Assembly: GCA_003342895.1 (NCBI GenBank)
Contig: PTFA01000312.1
Span: forward strand, 558,001-622,000
DNA length: 64,000 nucleotides
Source: Casuarius casuarius
Lineage: Eukaryota > Chordata > Aves > Casuariiformes > Casuariidae
Reading direction: 5' to 3'
How positions within the stretch are numbered: the stretch's first letter is position 1; each line of letters starts with the position of its first letter. Made by a program: the position numbers and the translations under genes. The notes under the pieces are model-generated. The model was not told the origin of the DNA and ran no database searches. It was given only the letters and a program-made list of their open reading frames with translations. This document shows, in pieces, positions 1 through 11,310 of this stretch.

Positions 1-3000
1 AGAGGAGAGGAGAAGAGAAGGAGTTGGAAGACATTTCCTTAGGCTGGAGCTGTACTCATTTGGCGGGGGGAAGTGTGGAAGGAAAACAGCATGTCAGAAA
101 ATAAAAGTCATCAAGCCATGTTGCGGGGTGAATAAGTGATTCAGGCCTTCCTAGATTTTCTCTTTTGAACATCAATGCAGGTTCCGCTTGTGTTGAAAAT
201 TCTTGTTCAGTGGGAAATAGGTGGTGTGATTTCATTTTATACTCAGGTTCTTACATACGGATATAGAATACATTTTAATTAATACATATTTCATATTCTA
301 AAGTGAGCTGTCTAGGAAAATGCAGTTTCTAAAAACTGCAGTTATAGAACACTTCTACTTCATGAAGCAACTCTGTAATAATTCAACAGTTTGGTTCCAC
401 ATGTCTCACATCTCAGGAGAAACTCTCGTAGATAAGGTAACTTTACAATTTGGAAACAAAATTTATGTTGGTTTTTTTAACTATTGACCTGATGGTTAAG
501 CTAGGATCTTTCGTTCCTGTACAATGTTAGTGGTAGAGATAGAACAAATAAGGTGATTATGAAACCATGAAAATGGTTGCACCTTTTCCTTTTTTGCTAT
601 TATTTCCTTTTTGTTCCCTTAGAGATACTTAATTTTCTTGACTGAGCTGTTCATCTGTTGACTAGTTTGCCTCCAGCAAGTTCCTCCTCCTCCAAGCACA
701 ATGCCCTGTCCTCTTGCTGCCCCTGGTGAGGCCACCTCATTCTCTGCCTCTCCAAAGGAGTCCAAACAACCTCTCTACATGAAGAGAGGATCTCCCTTCT
801 CCGGGCTTTGAGTACCATCTATGACAGTCCCCTGCCTGCTCCCTCTTAGAGTAGAGCTCTTACTCTGACTTACTTCTAGCAGTTGACTGTCCTGACAGTA
901 GAGTAATAACTCTTGAGCATCTGACTTAACCTTCCTTTAATTATCCAAATCTGATGTGATGTTTATTCATTATAACTTTCACCTTTGGTTTATTTCTAGG
1001 ATAATATTCAATGAATGTTGAGGTTAGCAGCTGTTTTCACAACTGATTCATTGTCTCATAACAACTGCACAAAGTACTGTTCAGCACTGCTGTATCAGTC
1101 AAAAGGATATTTGTTGCAAAATTTAGATCTTCTTATCTCCTGTATAGAACAAGGAGCCATGGATATTTCTGTGGTGATACAATTAAAAGACACGTAACTA
1201 CTTCTAGAAAACATTTCAAGGAAACATGTTGTTCACTTATACGTACTACTCTGAGTAGCATCATTTTGGCTCACATAAGACTAAAATCAAATCCATTCAT
1301 TGGTTGAAAGATGCCTCATTGTTTTCAGCTGAGCACATGACATCTTTGCAATTTAACATAGCATTGAAAGCTTTTTGCTTAATGCTGAGACGCATAGGTT
1401 TGAGTATAACTAATTCGTATGAACTGAGGTGTATGAAAGTAGTGCAAACCTGACAAAGCCAGGGAAGATGCACATCTGGTGTAGCACTTTTTAAGAAATA
1501 CTGAACCTGCTTAGTAGATGGATGGCAGGCATTGTAAAAAGTTCACTCAGCAAGAAACATTTTCTTTCTGTAGATTTTCTCATGGAAATATTTTTGCTAT
1601 TACATCATTATCAGCAAACCTCACTGGATCTACTGGAATATCTCTTTGAGTGGACACGCTTATTCTCGAGTGAGTTGCTTTTTTATCAGTTGTGACAGAA
1701 AAGATAATTTTATTCCAGAATATAAGGGTTAACATGAAGTGCAATATCAGCTGAAATTCATGCCTACAGTAATACTGGTATAATTCCAAATGGAGCAGTA
1801 TTAAATTTGTTTCCTAATGTAGTGCTTTTGTAACACTTGGAGGACACAGTTGATAAAGGAAAGTCCCGACCACCGACGATTATGTGGTACCTTTTGCAGG
1901 AATACAGCCACTAGTCCTAATATCCTGGCCATATTATGATTTGCATAATTACTTTCTGCCTGGGCAAATTCATATTTCCATTTCAACTGCATAAGAAAGA
2001 TGCTTAGTGTTGTTCTTTGTTGCTAATCAGCTGCTGCATTTCAGTATTGGTAAAACAGTTCTACAGATAATTTTCCTTTCTTTTTAAAGGAAACTGCTTT
2101 GGGATATTTCTATTTGAAAGATGGCACAGAAATGCAAATTAGCCTTAGCCTTATAGCTCAGAGTTGCCTCTGCATTTTATTCTTAATGTGTATCTGTACA
2201 CAGAGCAATCATGAAAGACAGTGAAATTAGGCCTGCTCATATAACTGACATGCTTTTGGGGAAAATAAACAGATGTAACTGCCATGTGCTACATGAATGT
2301 CATAATCCAATGAATGTTCATGCTGAAAAGTATCTCCTTCAATGTTTTTACCACAAACGATTCCATTTCATTTATAGGTTTAGAAAACAAAAAACCCTCA
2401 ACAAATTAATATCTGAAAGACTAAGTAAATGTATGTCACATCTTCTCTAGCTTTTTTTCCCCCTAGTTTTATTAACACAGACATTTGGGTTCATGCCAAT
2501 AGTTGCTCTTTGTTTGAATGCTTTTATGCAAGTTTCCTTTAGTCCTGACTATAACAAAACGTATTCTGGCAGAAGCTTGCAAAACATGAGCCTGTTTCAG
2601 TTACTCAGTAAAGACCAAAAACATTTCTTCAGAACTGCAGAAAAAGAAACCCTAGCTGCACGCAAATGAAATTTAGAGTACTCCTTTGCAGCTAGTGAAA
2701 GTCTGCCAGGACAGGAAAAACTCATAAATGCAATTGCAGTGACAAAAAGCAAGACAAGAAAGAGGTCTCTAATTTCTAGATGGGAAATGTGAAAACAGTA
2801 CAGTAGAAGTCTCTTAATGGGACTATGTTGGTAGCTAGCTCACCCTCCCAATTAAGTAGCCGCCTCCATTATGAAGCTTTAAAAAAGCAGTCAGAAAAGA
2901 TTTGAATCAAAACAAAACTCTGAATAAAATGTCAACAATAAATTGCCTTCCACATTGCACCTTTTATTTAGTTATTTATCCATGGCCAACACCAGTGTCA

Positions 3001-4990
3001 CCAATGGTTAAAGACCCAACATCTTGCTGCTAGTAAGTGGATTTTGATGAATACTCTCCCAGTTACACTCTATCTAGCATAATGGCAAAAATATCAAGAA
3101 GACTGGCTACTTACAGAGGTGACTACCATAATTGCTATACTGGTTAGGACAAAGGGATGACACCGTAACAGGGATGAAACTCAGGACTTTGGGGGAGATT
3201 GGAGAACTCCACAAGAGGCAGATGTTGCAGTGGAGGGCTATTTTGATAGAGAGTTAAAAGTAATGCACTTAATGACAGCACAGCTGAGGACTGTAGAAGG
3301 ACTGACACTTAAGCTTGTGCCTCTCATTGGACCTATAAAGCAAGTAAATTGTAGTCACTCTGAGGAGGGAATGCAAGACAGACTTAACAGCAAATAGCGT
3401 CACTTTACGGTTTTCCCAATTGAAAAGGAAGAGAAGATGCAGACAGGCAGAATGTAGAAGTACAGAGCAGAATGTAAATACTAATTTAAATACCTCTCAT
3501 CTTGCAATAAACGTGTCATGGAATCCTCCCTACCCACAGTTGCTCGAGGCTCTCATTTCACGGCTTACCCTAAAGATAGCTCAGCTGGTAACATGATAGG
3601 AAATAATGGTAGAATTGTTTTACTCTAAGAGAGGCTGGGTACTAAGGAACCAGCCTTATTTCCTCCCACCACCAGCTCTTCCTAGAAGGTCCTTTAGCCT
3701 GAGTTTTATCTCATGTTGTTTAATATGAGATTTAATGGGATGTCAACATCTATCTCTATGGCTGTTCTATAAATACAGTGTTGCCGCTGTGGTTTGGCCA
3801 CTGGTCTACATCATGCGTGCTGCTAATGAACATCAAGCAAGCCTAGGTTTTACATATTTTAAAATACCAGACTTTTACTTTCATGACCAGCGTTGAGAGG
3901 GAGTCTCACAGCTGAGAGAAGGTGCTTTTAGCACTACATAAGCCTTGCTCAGTTTTCTGCCAGACCAGTCCTGAGTGATACCAGACCTCTCTTCACGCCC
4001 TTCTCCTCTGCACCAGAGCTGATGTAGCTCACTCGAGAGACAGCAGTGTCTGTGCCAAATTTCCAATGCTTAAGATCATCTGTGTTGCTTATGGCATACA
4101 AATGAGCTTTATGTGACTATGATATCTTCTCCATAATTTTCAAAAGCAGTCAAAGACCCCTGAGATATGCCACACCATTCGGGATTTGAAATAAAATTCA
4201 AATTCTTCTCCTAATAGCAAAAAAATTAGAATGCCTACTGTTGACTGTGAACATTAGCAGGAAAAGAATAGCACCCTTCCGTTCTGTTTCTATAAAAGAT
4301 GATTTACATAGCTATATAGGGCAGAAGGGCTGTGGACACACCAGTGCCAAATATCTTGCAGTTAGTGACAGTCTGGGCTGATTAGACACTTCAAGATCTG
4401 ATCCCGTGTGTTGAAGAAACACAGAAAAGGATGCAGAAGCATCAGGCAGTTAACTAATAATATCAAGTCTCAATACAAACTGACAAGCTGAGACCTTTTG
4501 GCAGGCCTTAGGAATATCTAATAGGACAACGCCAGCGTCAACTGGCCTAGAAATGAGGTTAAGGGAAATAAACTTACAGAAAAAACAACAAAAAAAAATT
4601 AGAAGCAGCAAATTATTTCAGTCCGAAGCCCCTTAGAGCACATTTGACCATAGGGTGACAGAATTTGTCCCGCTGATTGTTCCCATGAGGCGCGACTCAC
4701 TTCCAGTATTTTACACACGGTGTAAGCGCTCCTCCCTGAGCCAGAACACATAAATATTTAACGTCCTGGCAGAGCAGCTGTGCATGAGCGCGTGTGTATC
4801 CATGGATTTGACATGACACCTAAACAGAGCTGCTCTCCCCCCTCACTGGTGGCTGCACAGGNGAAAGGGAACGAGGCGCGAGGGAGGCCCGGAGTGTATG
4901 CCTTCTCACGGGACCATGCTCCCATGGTGGTTTCCTTAAGCTATGAGACATTGACGTTGAAGGCCAAAGCAGGAGTACTTCCACACACCG
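1..4990. other. Upstream non-coding DNA, no gene recognised
   Basis: This is AT-rich sequence with only short open frames (79 codons or fewer) that resemble no protein I know. A pyrimidine-rich patch lies near 660..860. In mammals the gene upstream of EPB41L4B in the same orientation is PTPN3, so distal 3' UTR or intergenic DNA would be expected here, but I see no PTPN3 exon or clear 3' UTR end. Scattered AATAAA words are no more than expected for AT-rich DNA. There is a single ambiguous base at 4862. Confidence 0.55.
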
Positions 4991-5401
4991 CATAGCCACA
5001 TTTTTAGGCAACCGCATCCTGCTGCAGAGGCAGGAGCGGGAAAGCTCCCCAGGGGCGGTGAGGGTGCCCCAGCCCTCAGTCAGGCCTTGCCGAACAGCAC
5101 GGGACCTTGGCTTGGGCTGCCGGGGCCCACTGCACCTCCGAGACACCGTCTCGCCGAGCCCGGGATCACTGGCTGTCAGTTCTCAAGGCCTCCCTGTCAC
5201 TTCTTAATTTACTATGAACTTCACCGCTGCCGCTTTTTAATTTGCTATTAACATAGCCCCGTCTCAGTGCGAAGGAGGGGCCCCGAAACCAGCGGCTCCC
5301 GCCCTCAGCGCCGAGACCAGGCCGCCCCCAAGCCCTGCACGGCCCGGCCGCCCCGGGGGCCGCGCGGCGGGTCAGTCTGGCGCGGGCCGGCTCAGGTGAC
5401 G

Positions 5402-5872
5402 NNNNNNNNNNNNNNNNNNNNNNNNNNNNNNNNNNNNNNNNNNNNNNNNNNNNNNNNNNNNNNNNNNNNNNNNNNNNNNNNNNNNNNNNNNNNNNNNNNN
5501 NNNNNNNNNNNNNNNNNNNNNNNNNNNNNNNNNNNNNNNNNNNNNNNNNNNNNNNNNNNNNNNNNNNNNNNNNNNNNNNNNNNNNNNNNNNNNNNNNNNN
5601 NNNNNNNNNNNNNNNNNNNNNNNNNNNNNNNNNNNNNNNNNNNNNNNNNNNNNNNNNNNNNNNNNNNNNNNNNNNNNNNNNNNNNNNNNNNNNNNNNNNN
5701 NNNNNNNNNNNNNNNNNNNNNNNNNNNNNNNNNNNNNNNNNNNNNNNNNNNNNNNNNNNNNNNNNNNNNNNNNNNNNNNNNNNNNNNNNNNNNNNNNNNN
5801 NNNNNNNNNNNNNNNNNNNNNNNNNNNNNNNNNNNNNNNNNNNNNNNNNNNNNNNNNNNNNNNNNNNNNNNN
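5402..5872. other. Assembly gap, 471 Ns
   Basis: An uninterrupted run of N sits inside the CpG island and ends 68 bases before the start codon of EPB41L4B. High GC and G-run content on both sides make a sequencing dropout the likely cause. The true length of the missing DNA is unknown. It hides the 5' UTR and probably the core promoter. Confidence 0.99.
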
Positions 5873-5940
5873 GGCGCCGTGGGGCCGGGCGCGGAGCTGC
5901 GGGCTCGGGGGTGTGCGCGGCCGGGCAGGGCGCCCCCAGG

Positions 5941-6231
5941 ATGCTGCGGTTCCTGCGCAGGACCTTTGGCCGGCGGTCGATGCAGCGCTACGGGCGAGGA
6001 GCCGGGCGCGGAGCCGGGCGGGGTGGGCTCGGCGGTGAGGGGGACGAGCGGGACGGGGGGCTGCGAGGCGCCGCCGCTGCCGCCGGAGGCTTCCCCTCCT
6101 CGCCGCACCCCGGCGGGGTCGTGCACAGCGCCGGAGCCCCCGTCCACATCCCCGCCGCCGGTGACAGCAAGCCGGTGCTGCAGTGCCGCGTTCTCCTCCT
6201 GGACGGCNCCGAAGTCAACGTGGAGCTGCCG
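5941..6231 (+). CDS. EPB41L4B: EPB41L4B exon 1 (coding part): N-terminus and start of FERM domain
   Basis: This is the first coding exon of band 4.1-like protein 4B (EHM2/Lulu2), a FERM-domain protein. The family is known to act at the cell cortex and epithelial junctions, promoting actomyosin contractility through p114RhoGEF and cell motility. The exon has 97 complete codons. Residues 1-17 (MLRFLRRTFGRRSMQRY) are the diagnostic basic N-terminus of this paralogue. Residues 18-75 are a Gly/Ala-rich, low-complexity linker. From about residue 78 the FERM F1 lobe begins (VLQCRVLLLDG, then EVNVELP). The ATG has A at -3 and G at -1, and no other ATG lies between it and the gap; the frame is open back to the gap, so an N-terminal extension is not formally excluded. 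The exon ends CCG|GTGAGT, a consensus donor in phase 0. Codon 90 contains an ambiguous base (6208); Thr is expected from the human protein. The gene continues at 58951 and beyond the window. Confidence 0.95.
6004..6060 (+). other. EPB41L4B: G-run cluster with G-quadruplex potential inside exon 1
   Basis: On the coding strand there are runs of three or more G at 6004, 6016, 6020, 6025, 6039, 6050 and 6055, seven runs in 57 bases, several separated by one to six bases. This meets the usual pattern for a G-quadruplex in DNA or in the mRNA. The stretch encodes the Gly-rich linker, so glycine codons alone could explain it; a structural role is inference. Confidence 0.6.
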
Positions 6232-9200
6232 GTGAGTAGCGTGCACCTGCCTCCCCCGCCTGCGAAACGGCGTTTGCAGCTGCCCGCTGCATCCTCCCCC
6301 CGCGCACCTGCGTGCCCCTCTCCCTGCCGCTCCCTGCCTGAGCAACGCGCCGCCCGGCCGAGCCTCGCTCGCCTCGTCCTCCGCTGCCCGCGGCACCTCG
6401 CCGCCTGCCTGCACCTGCTCCCCGGTGCCCGGCGGGCCGCCGTCGCCGCCCCCTTTCCCCCGGGGAAGCAGTCTGCCTCCGCGCCCCTCTCCCGGGAGCG
6501 AGCGGGGAGGCGCCCCCTTTTCTGCCTCTATTTCTCCTCGGCGCCCCGGCTGCGGGGTGCTGGCCGCAACCGCCCCCCTCTGGCACCGCCGCGGCTGGCG
6601 GCAGCGGGGGCTCTGCGCCGCTGCTCCCTCGCTGCCCTGCGGCTTGCCCGAGCCCACACGCAGCACCTGTGGCGCCGGCGGGGGGAGCCGGGGAGCGGGG
6701 CCAGGCCAGGCCGGCCGCGAGGGGAGGCCCGCTCCGCCCGCCGCGGCGGGGATGGGGGGCTGCGGAGGCGGTGTTTCCGTGGGGGCGTCGCCGCCGCCTC
6801 TTCACTTGTTTTTTCTGTGCCGCCGGCCGGAGGCAGACGCGGCTGCCCGAGGCCGCGCGCGGCGCTGCCTTAGATGCACAGCACGAGGCCGCGGGGACGG
6901 GCTGCCCGCCGTGCCCGCGCCCCCGCGCAGCGCTGCCCTCGTCACGGGCCAGCGCCCGCCTTGTGCGGTGATGCCCCGGAGCCGGGTGGCGGCCGTTGGG
7001 CGCCTCAGGTGGCCGTTGGGCGCGGGGGGGCGGCGGCCCCGGTTAAGGGTGTGCGGACGATGCCGCCGCTGAACTTTCCTCCCGCCTGCTGTTGTGCTGA
7101 AGGAATGAGGAAGGGACGGTGCCGGCTGGCGGAGTTTGGTTTGTTTTTATTTGTCCAGTTCTGTGCAGTTGGACTGCAGTTGTAAATGCTTCGGCATCGT
7201 GTGTGGGGTGTTTTTTGAGGAAGATGCATGATAAATAACGTTAGTTTACATGTTTTGTTTTTTTGCCACACAATCATTCCTATAGCTTCTAAATATTTAT
7301 TCGAGATACCTTCCTATTTGCTTTTTTTGCTGACCCTTTCTGTTGAAAACCAAGATCCCCAGTGTTACAGTTTATCGTATTTCTAGGGCACTTCATCGTC
7401 TTGATTTCAAATGAAATACCTTCTGTTAAACTTGGTCCCCAAGAAGAGGTGGGGGAACTTACTAATAATGCCTGTAACTGCATGATTAATTATGCAGTGC
7501 TTTTATATCCAGCAGGGTGGAAGAGAGATTTTTTTTTTTCCAGAATACCTTTTGAATGTTACTAGAAGCCTTTCAATAATCTGTGTATAGTCGCATCATT
7601 TAACTAAACTAGAGTTTGGCAACTGGATGGTTTACACTTAAAAGAAACCAAAGAAGGTGGAGTGACACTTTTACAGGTCAGTGGAGGGAGTTCATGAATA
7701 GAGCCACCCAGAGATACTTGCTTCAGAATGATCAAGTCCGTCTTTCCTTACAGACTAGATTACATGTTTCTAGATATTGGAAATGCTAATATATCTTTCC
7801 TTTTTGGATCTCCTGCATGACTTGCTGTAGTCCTTTTTACCTCTCGGCACAAACGTTTTCTAACGAAGCCTTTGAATAACTTGATGAAATTTATCAACAT
7901 GCTAAGGATTTACTTATAGAAATCTATGTAGATAAGCTCAATAAATATTTCATGGTGGGTTACACCGCTTCTGATTTCTTGGAGTTCGCCTATTGTTGTA
8001 CAGCCTGTGGTTTTGAAGCATCAGAAAATAAGGTAATGACACTTTCCTTAGTCCTTTAGCATTGAAAATAAATGGAAGAATCTGCTTGGTCTGGTAAAGA
8101 AGCTGTAGAGCACACTTCCTTGAATCGTGGTGTCCAAACCAAGTCTAGGCTGCATTTTCAGAACGTGAGCTGCATATCTGGTGGTTGTAGTTCATTCTTC
8201 CTTAGGTGGGATAAGTTGGCAATTATTCCACTGAAATGCCTACGTTGGTGGAGGACTCTGGAGCGCTCATAATAGTTATCAACATCTTGAGGAATAAAAA
8301 AACATTCTGTTCAGTTACATATCCGTTCCTCATGCTTTTCCCTTTCTTTCATAAAAAGTAACACCTATGCTGAGCGTGAGAAAACCTGAAAGAAGCATTG
8401 CACCGTTAAAGTTGATCAGTAAAGTTTCTTTGAGCCTTGAAGCACAAGTTTTTATAGGATTAGGGCCTGAAACAGAATGTGTTTCAGTGCTCAGGAGCTG
8501 TGGTATAGTTCCTATTAACCTGATTTAATTGGGCAGTATCTTTTTTATGAGCTAAAAAGTATGTGATGATTTCTCTCCATTTCAGCCCAAATTTTGTGGA
8601 CAGGGAGAGTGTGATCTCTCCATCATCACTGAGGCAGTTTACCTATAAAGTCAAATATGTGGATAATTGCTGAGGACTTTACTGTGCTGCTGATTATATT
8701 TGCATCCACTTCGGGAAATACTGGCATCTGTAAAATATGGTTTTTTTCCCCTACCTGTTGATGTTACACTCGAGTTGTCTTTTCAGTGCTAAAAGCAACT
8801 TGGTGATATGAGAGCATGATACTTTTTTAACTAAAACTTTTAAAACTGTTTTCTGAAACTTCACTTGGAAGTGATTTAAAGGTTTATTACATTTTATAAA
8901 GACTACAGAGTCTATTTGTCTATTTGGAGGAATGGCAGAAAAGACATGACTGAAGGTAAGTTTTACATATTTTATTGTGCAGAAAAAGGTTTCAAGGTTT
9001 TTTTGTAGGTTTGTCAATATTTGAGTAAAGCTAAAACTCTGAAACTTTTGACCAAATTAAACATATCAGATTCTGCTCCAGTGTTTTCTCATACATGAGG
9101 GGAGGTGATATTATAGGAAAAATAAATTGTACATCAGTAGGCTGATATTTTCAGGGTTAAAATTAGCATTTATGAGATAATATCTGTATTAGAAACTTCA

Positions 9201-11257
9201 CAGTTGTAAGCTCTTGTCTGCTTGTGGTAGCAGAAGCAGAGATCTAACTTCACCTTTGAGTCCTTCCTTAGCTTGTTCTTCTTTAGGTTGTATAGAAATA
9301 TTGTGACCAAAGTCACCTTTCTTGTTTATCTGTGTTTCCATGCCCGCTTCCTCCTGGGATATTTGCACTTGATTCTTTTTAGTGTGCGTATGCAGGGCCT
9401 CTTCTGCCCTCAGACTGCTTCAGCTGTTGTTAGCCTGCCCAGCTAAGATGCTGTGTACTTTTTCACTCTTAGTTGTTCTCTGGCCTTCTTGCCTCTGTTT
9501 CTTCCTCAGCTGTTCTTGAACAAATGTAAACATAACATTGTTCTGAGCATAATAGATAAACCTGGATAATTTCTGTACTCAGCTTCTCACATGAAATTTC
9601 AAGGGTTGCTTAATGATGCTGGCTTTTCAGTTTGCTATTAGGTCAAGACCAAAATTGTGTACTTTGAGTGTTCTTTCTAAATACACTAATGCACTAGATG
9701 GCTTTTTAAACCCACAAGCTCCTCAGGGCCCTGTATTGAATCTGAGATGCTTTTAAGGTTGGATCAGTTGTATAGAAGTGAGTTTACCAGATCTGTTGCT
9801 GTGGGGTGATTTCCCGTGGGAAGGGAGAGTGTAAATGCTCTCATTACTTCCTGTTGACCTGAAGCCATATGTGTATGCATCTGAAATCCAGTTATGAGAT
9901 TTGATGTAGGGAGAAAAGTACTTACATTAGAACCATCCTTTCCTTCCTCTCACATAAGTATCTATGTATTTCTTTTTACCATTGAGAACATATTTTAGTA
10001 GTGTTTGTGTTGCATTTTCATTTATATAGGAAGCCATTGTTTGTTTAGTTTCTGTAACTTGGCTGTAGGTAGATGAAAGACTGTTTATGCACTCCTGTCA
10101 AAATATTCTTGTTTTCTCTTTTCTGGAGGCTTGCTCTAGAGGACTTGTGACTTTAATTTAAAAAAAAAAAAGTGATTACAGATGATGCTGTATAGTTACA
10201 TAAAGAATACAGGGAAATAGCCTTTATGTTTGCACAGTGGTGATGATACCTTTTAGTTAATAAATAGATCATTTTCTAGATGGCTCTCAAATGTAACTTT
10301 AAGCCATGGATGTTGGCATTTCTAAAATTGAGACCCATTTTTAATTCCGTGCATCTTAGGAAAGATGAAGTAGCAGAAATTCATGTTCCTGTTCTCTAAT
10401 GCTACTGAAAAAAAAAATCTGTGATAAGATTCTGGAGGGAAAGGAAAAATGAGCTTGTGTATAGTGTTTGATTTTGTTTAATTATGTGGGATAGAAAGTG
10501 GGACCGATTAGTAAACTTGCTCTACTGTGGAAATCCTCATTCTGCAGAGCACATATAGCAAACCTTACATTTTCTGTGACATGAAGCCACGGTAGTTAAA
10601 GCAGAGTCTGTCATAAATACTCCTTTCTAACGAACTCCTTGCTGTAATAAATTTCTGTGCTGCTGTGAGCATAATTACAAAGACATATGTGATGTATTGG
10701 AAAGTAGATGATGTTTAATGATTAAATGAACAAGTCAAATCTAACACTTCAAATCTATGACCTGTCTTGAGGTGGATAGCTTTTGTATTATTTCTTTGCC
10801 TTCCTCTTGGCATATCTGATTTAGTAATTGTTTCAGCTGCTATGGAAACACTTCAGGGTAGGGATAATAAATGTTCTTCAATACCCTTTTCTCATCTCAA
10901 TAGTCTTCAATATATTGTATCCTTTTCTTGGAGTAATATAAGCATAACAAAATTTGTTAGCTGGCCTGTATGCTTGCTTCAAATGTAAATGCTAAATTAA
11001 TTCTGAAGTAGTCATCTCTGTCTTATAGTTATTAGTCAATGTATCTGACTTCATGGAGTTGTAAATATTGGGAAAGGAGCACAAATCAGTTTTTCACTTC
11101 TTTACATTGCACATGATTTCTTAATGACATTTCAGAAATACCAACTCCAGAGAATGTATAGAATGTATGCAGAGTATGCAAGAAGAGAACTTAAGAAGAA
11201 TAATTTTCAAGTTATTCTCTGGAGAATCCTAACTGAGGAGTTATCCCACACAGCCAA

Positions 11258-11310
11258 ATATATATATACACATATATATATATACACACACACACAGAGG
11301 TGTGTGTATA
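11258..11310. repeat. (TA)n/(CA)n microsatellite with inverted repeat
   Basis: Alternating TA repeats pass into CA repeats and are then followed by a TG repeat. The ten bases at 11281..11290 (tatacacaca) are the exact reverse complement of 11301..11310, so the tract can fold into a hairpin or cruciform with a ten-base loop. Such alternating purine-pyrimidine tracts are typical length-variable microsatellites. Confidence 0.9.

Larger units (their letters stand above)
4991..7110 (+). promoter_or_regulatory. EPB41L4B: CpG island covering the EPB41L4B promoter, 5' UTR and first exon
   Basis: Base composition changes abruptly from AT-rich to very GC- and CpG-rich at about 5000 and falls back by about 7110, where T-rich intronic sequence resumes. 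The start codon of EPB41L4B lies inside, so this is inferred to be its promoter and 5' UTR. I see no convincing TATA box, as is usual for CpG-island promoters. The part most likely to hold the transcription start is lost in the N run, so the start site cannot be placed. Boundaries are by eye. Long open frames on both strands across the island reflect few AT-rich stop codons, not extra genes. Confidence 0.85.

Noticed and set aside
5392..6666. A 424-codon minus-strand frame across the CpG island
   Set aside because: It runs through the N gap, where stops cannot appear, and is otherwise Arg/Gly/Pro/Ala-rich translation of GC-rich DNA antisense to EPB41L4B exon 1.
6232..6873. Read-through of exon 1 beyond 6231
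   Set aside because: The frame stays open, but the sequence changes from FERM to low-complexity Pro/Arg-rich translation exactly at a GTGAGT donor, and exon 2 continues the FERM fold.
6425..7185. Several + strand frames of 100-215 codons downstream of exon 1
   Set aside because: They are frames in GC-rich intronic sequence after a consensus splice donor, with no domain and no similarity to the expected protein.
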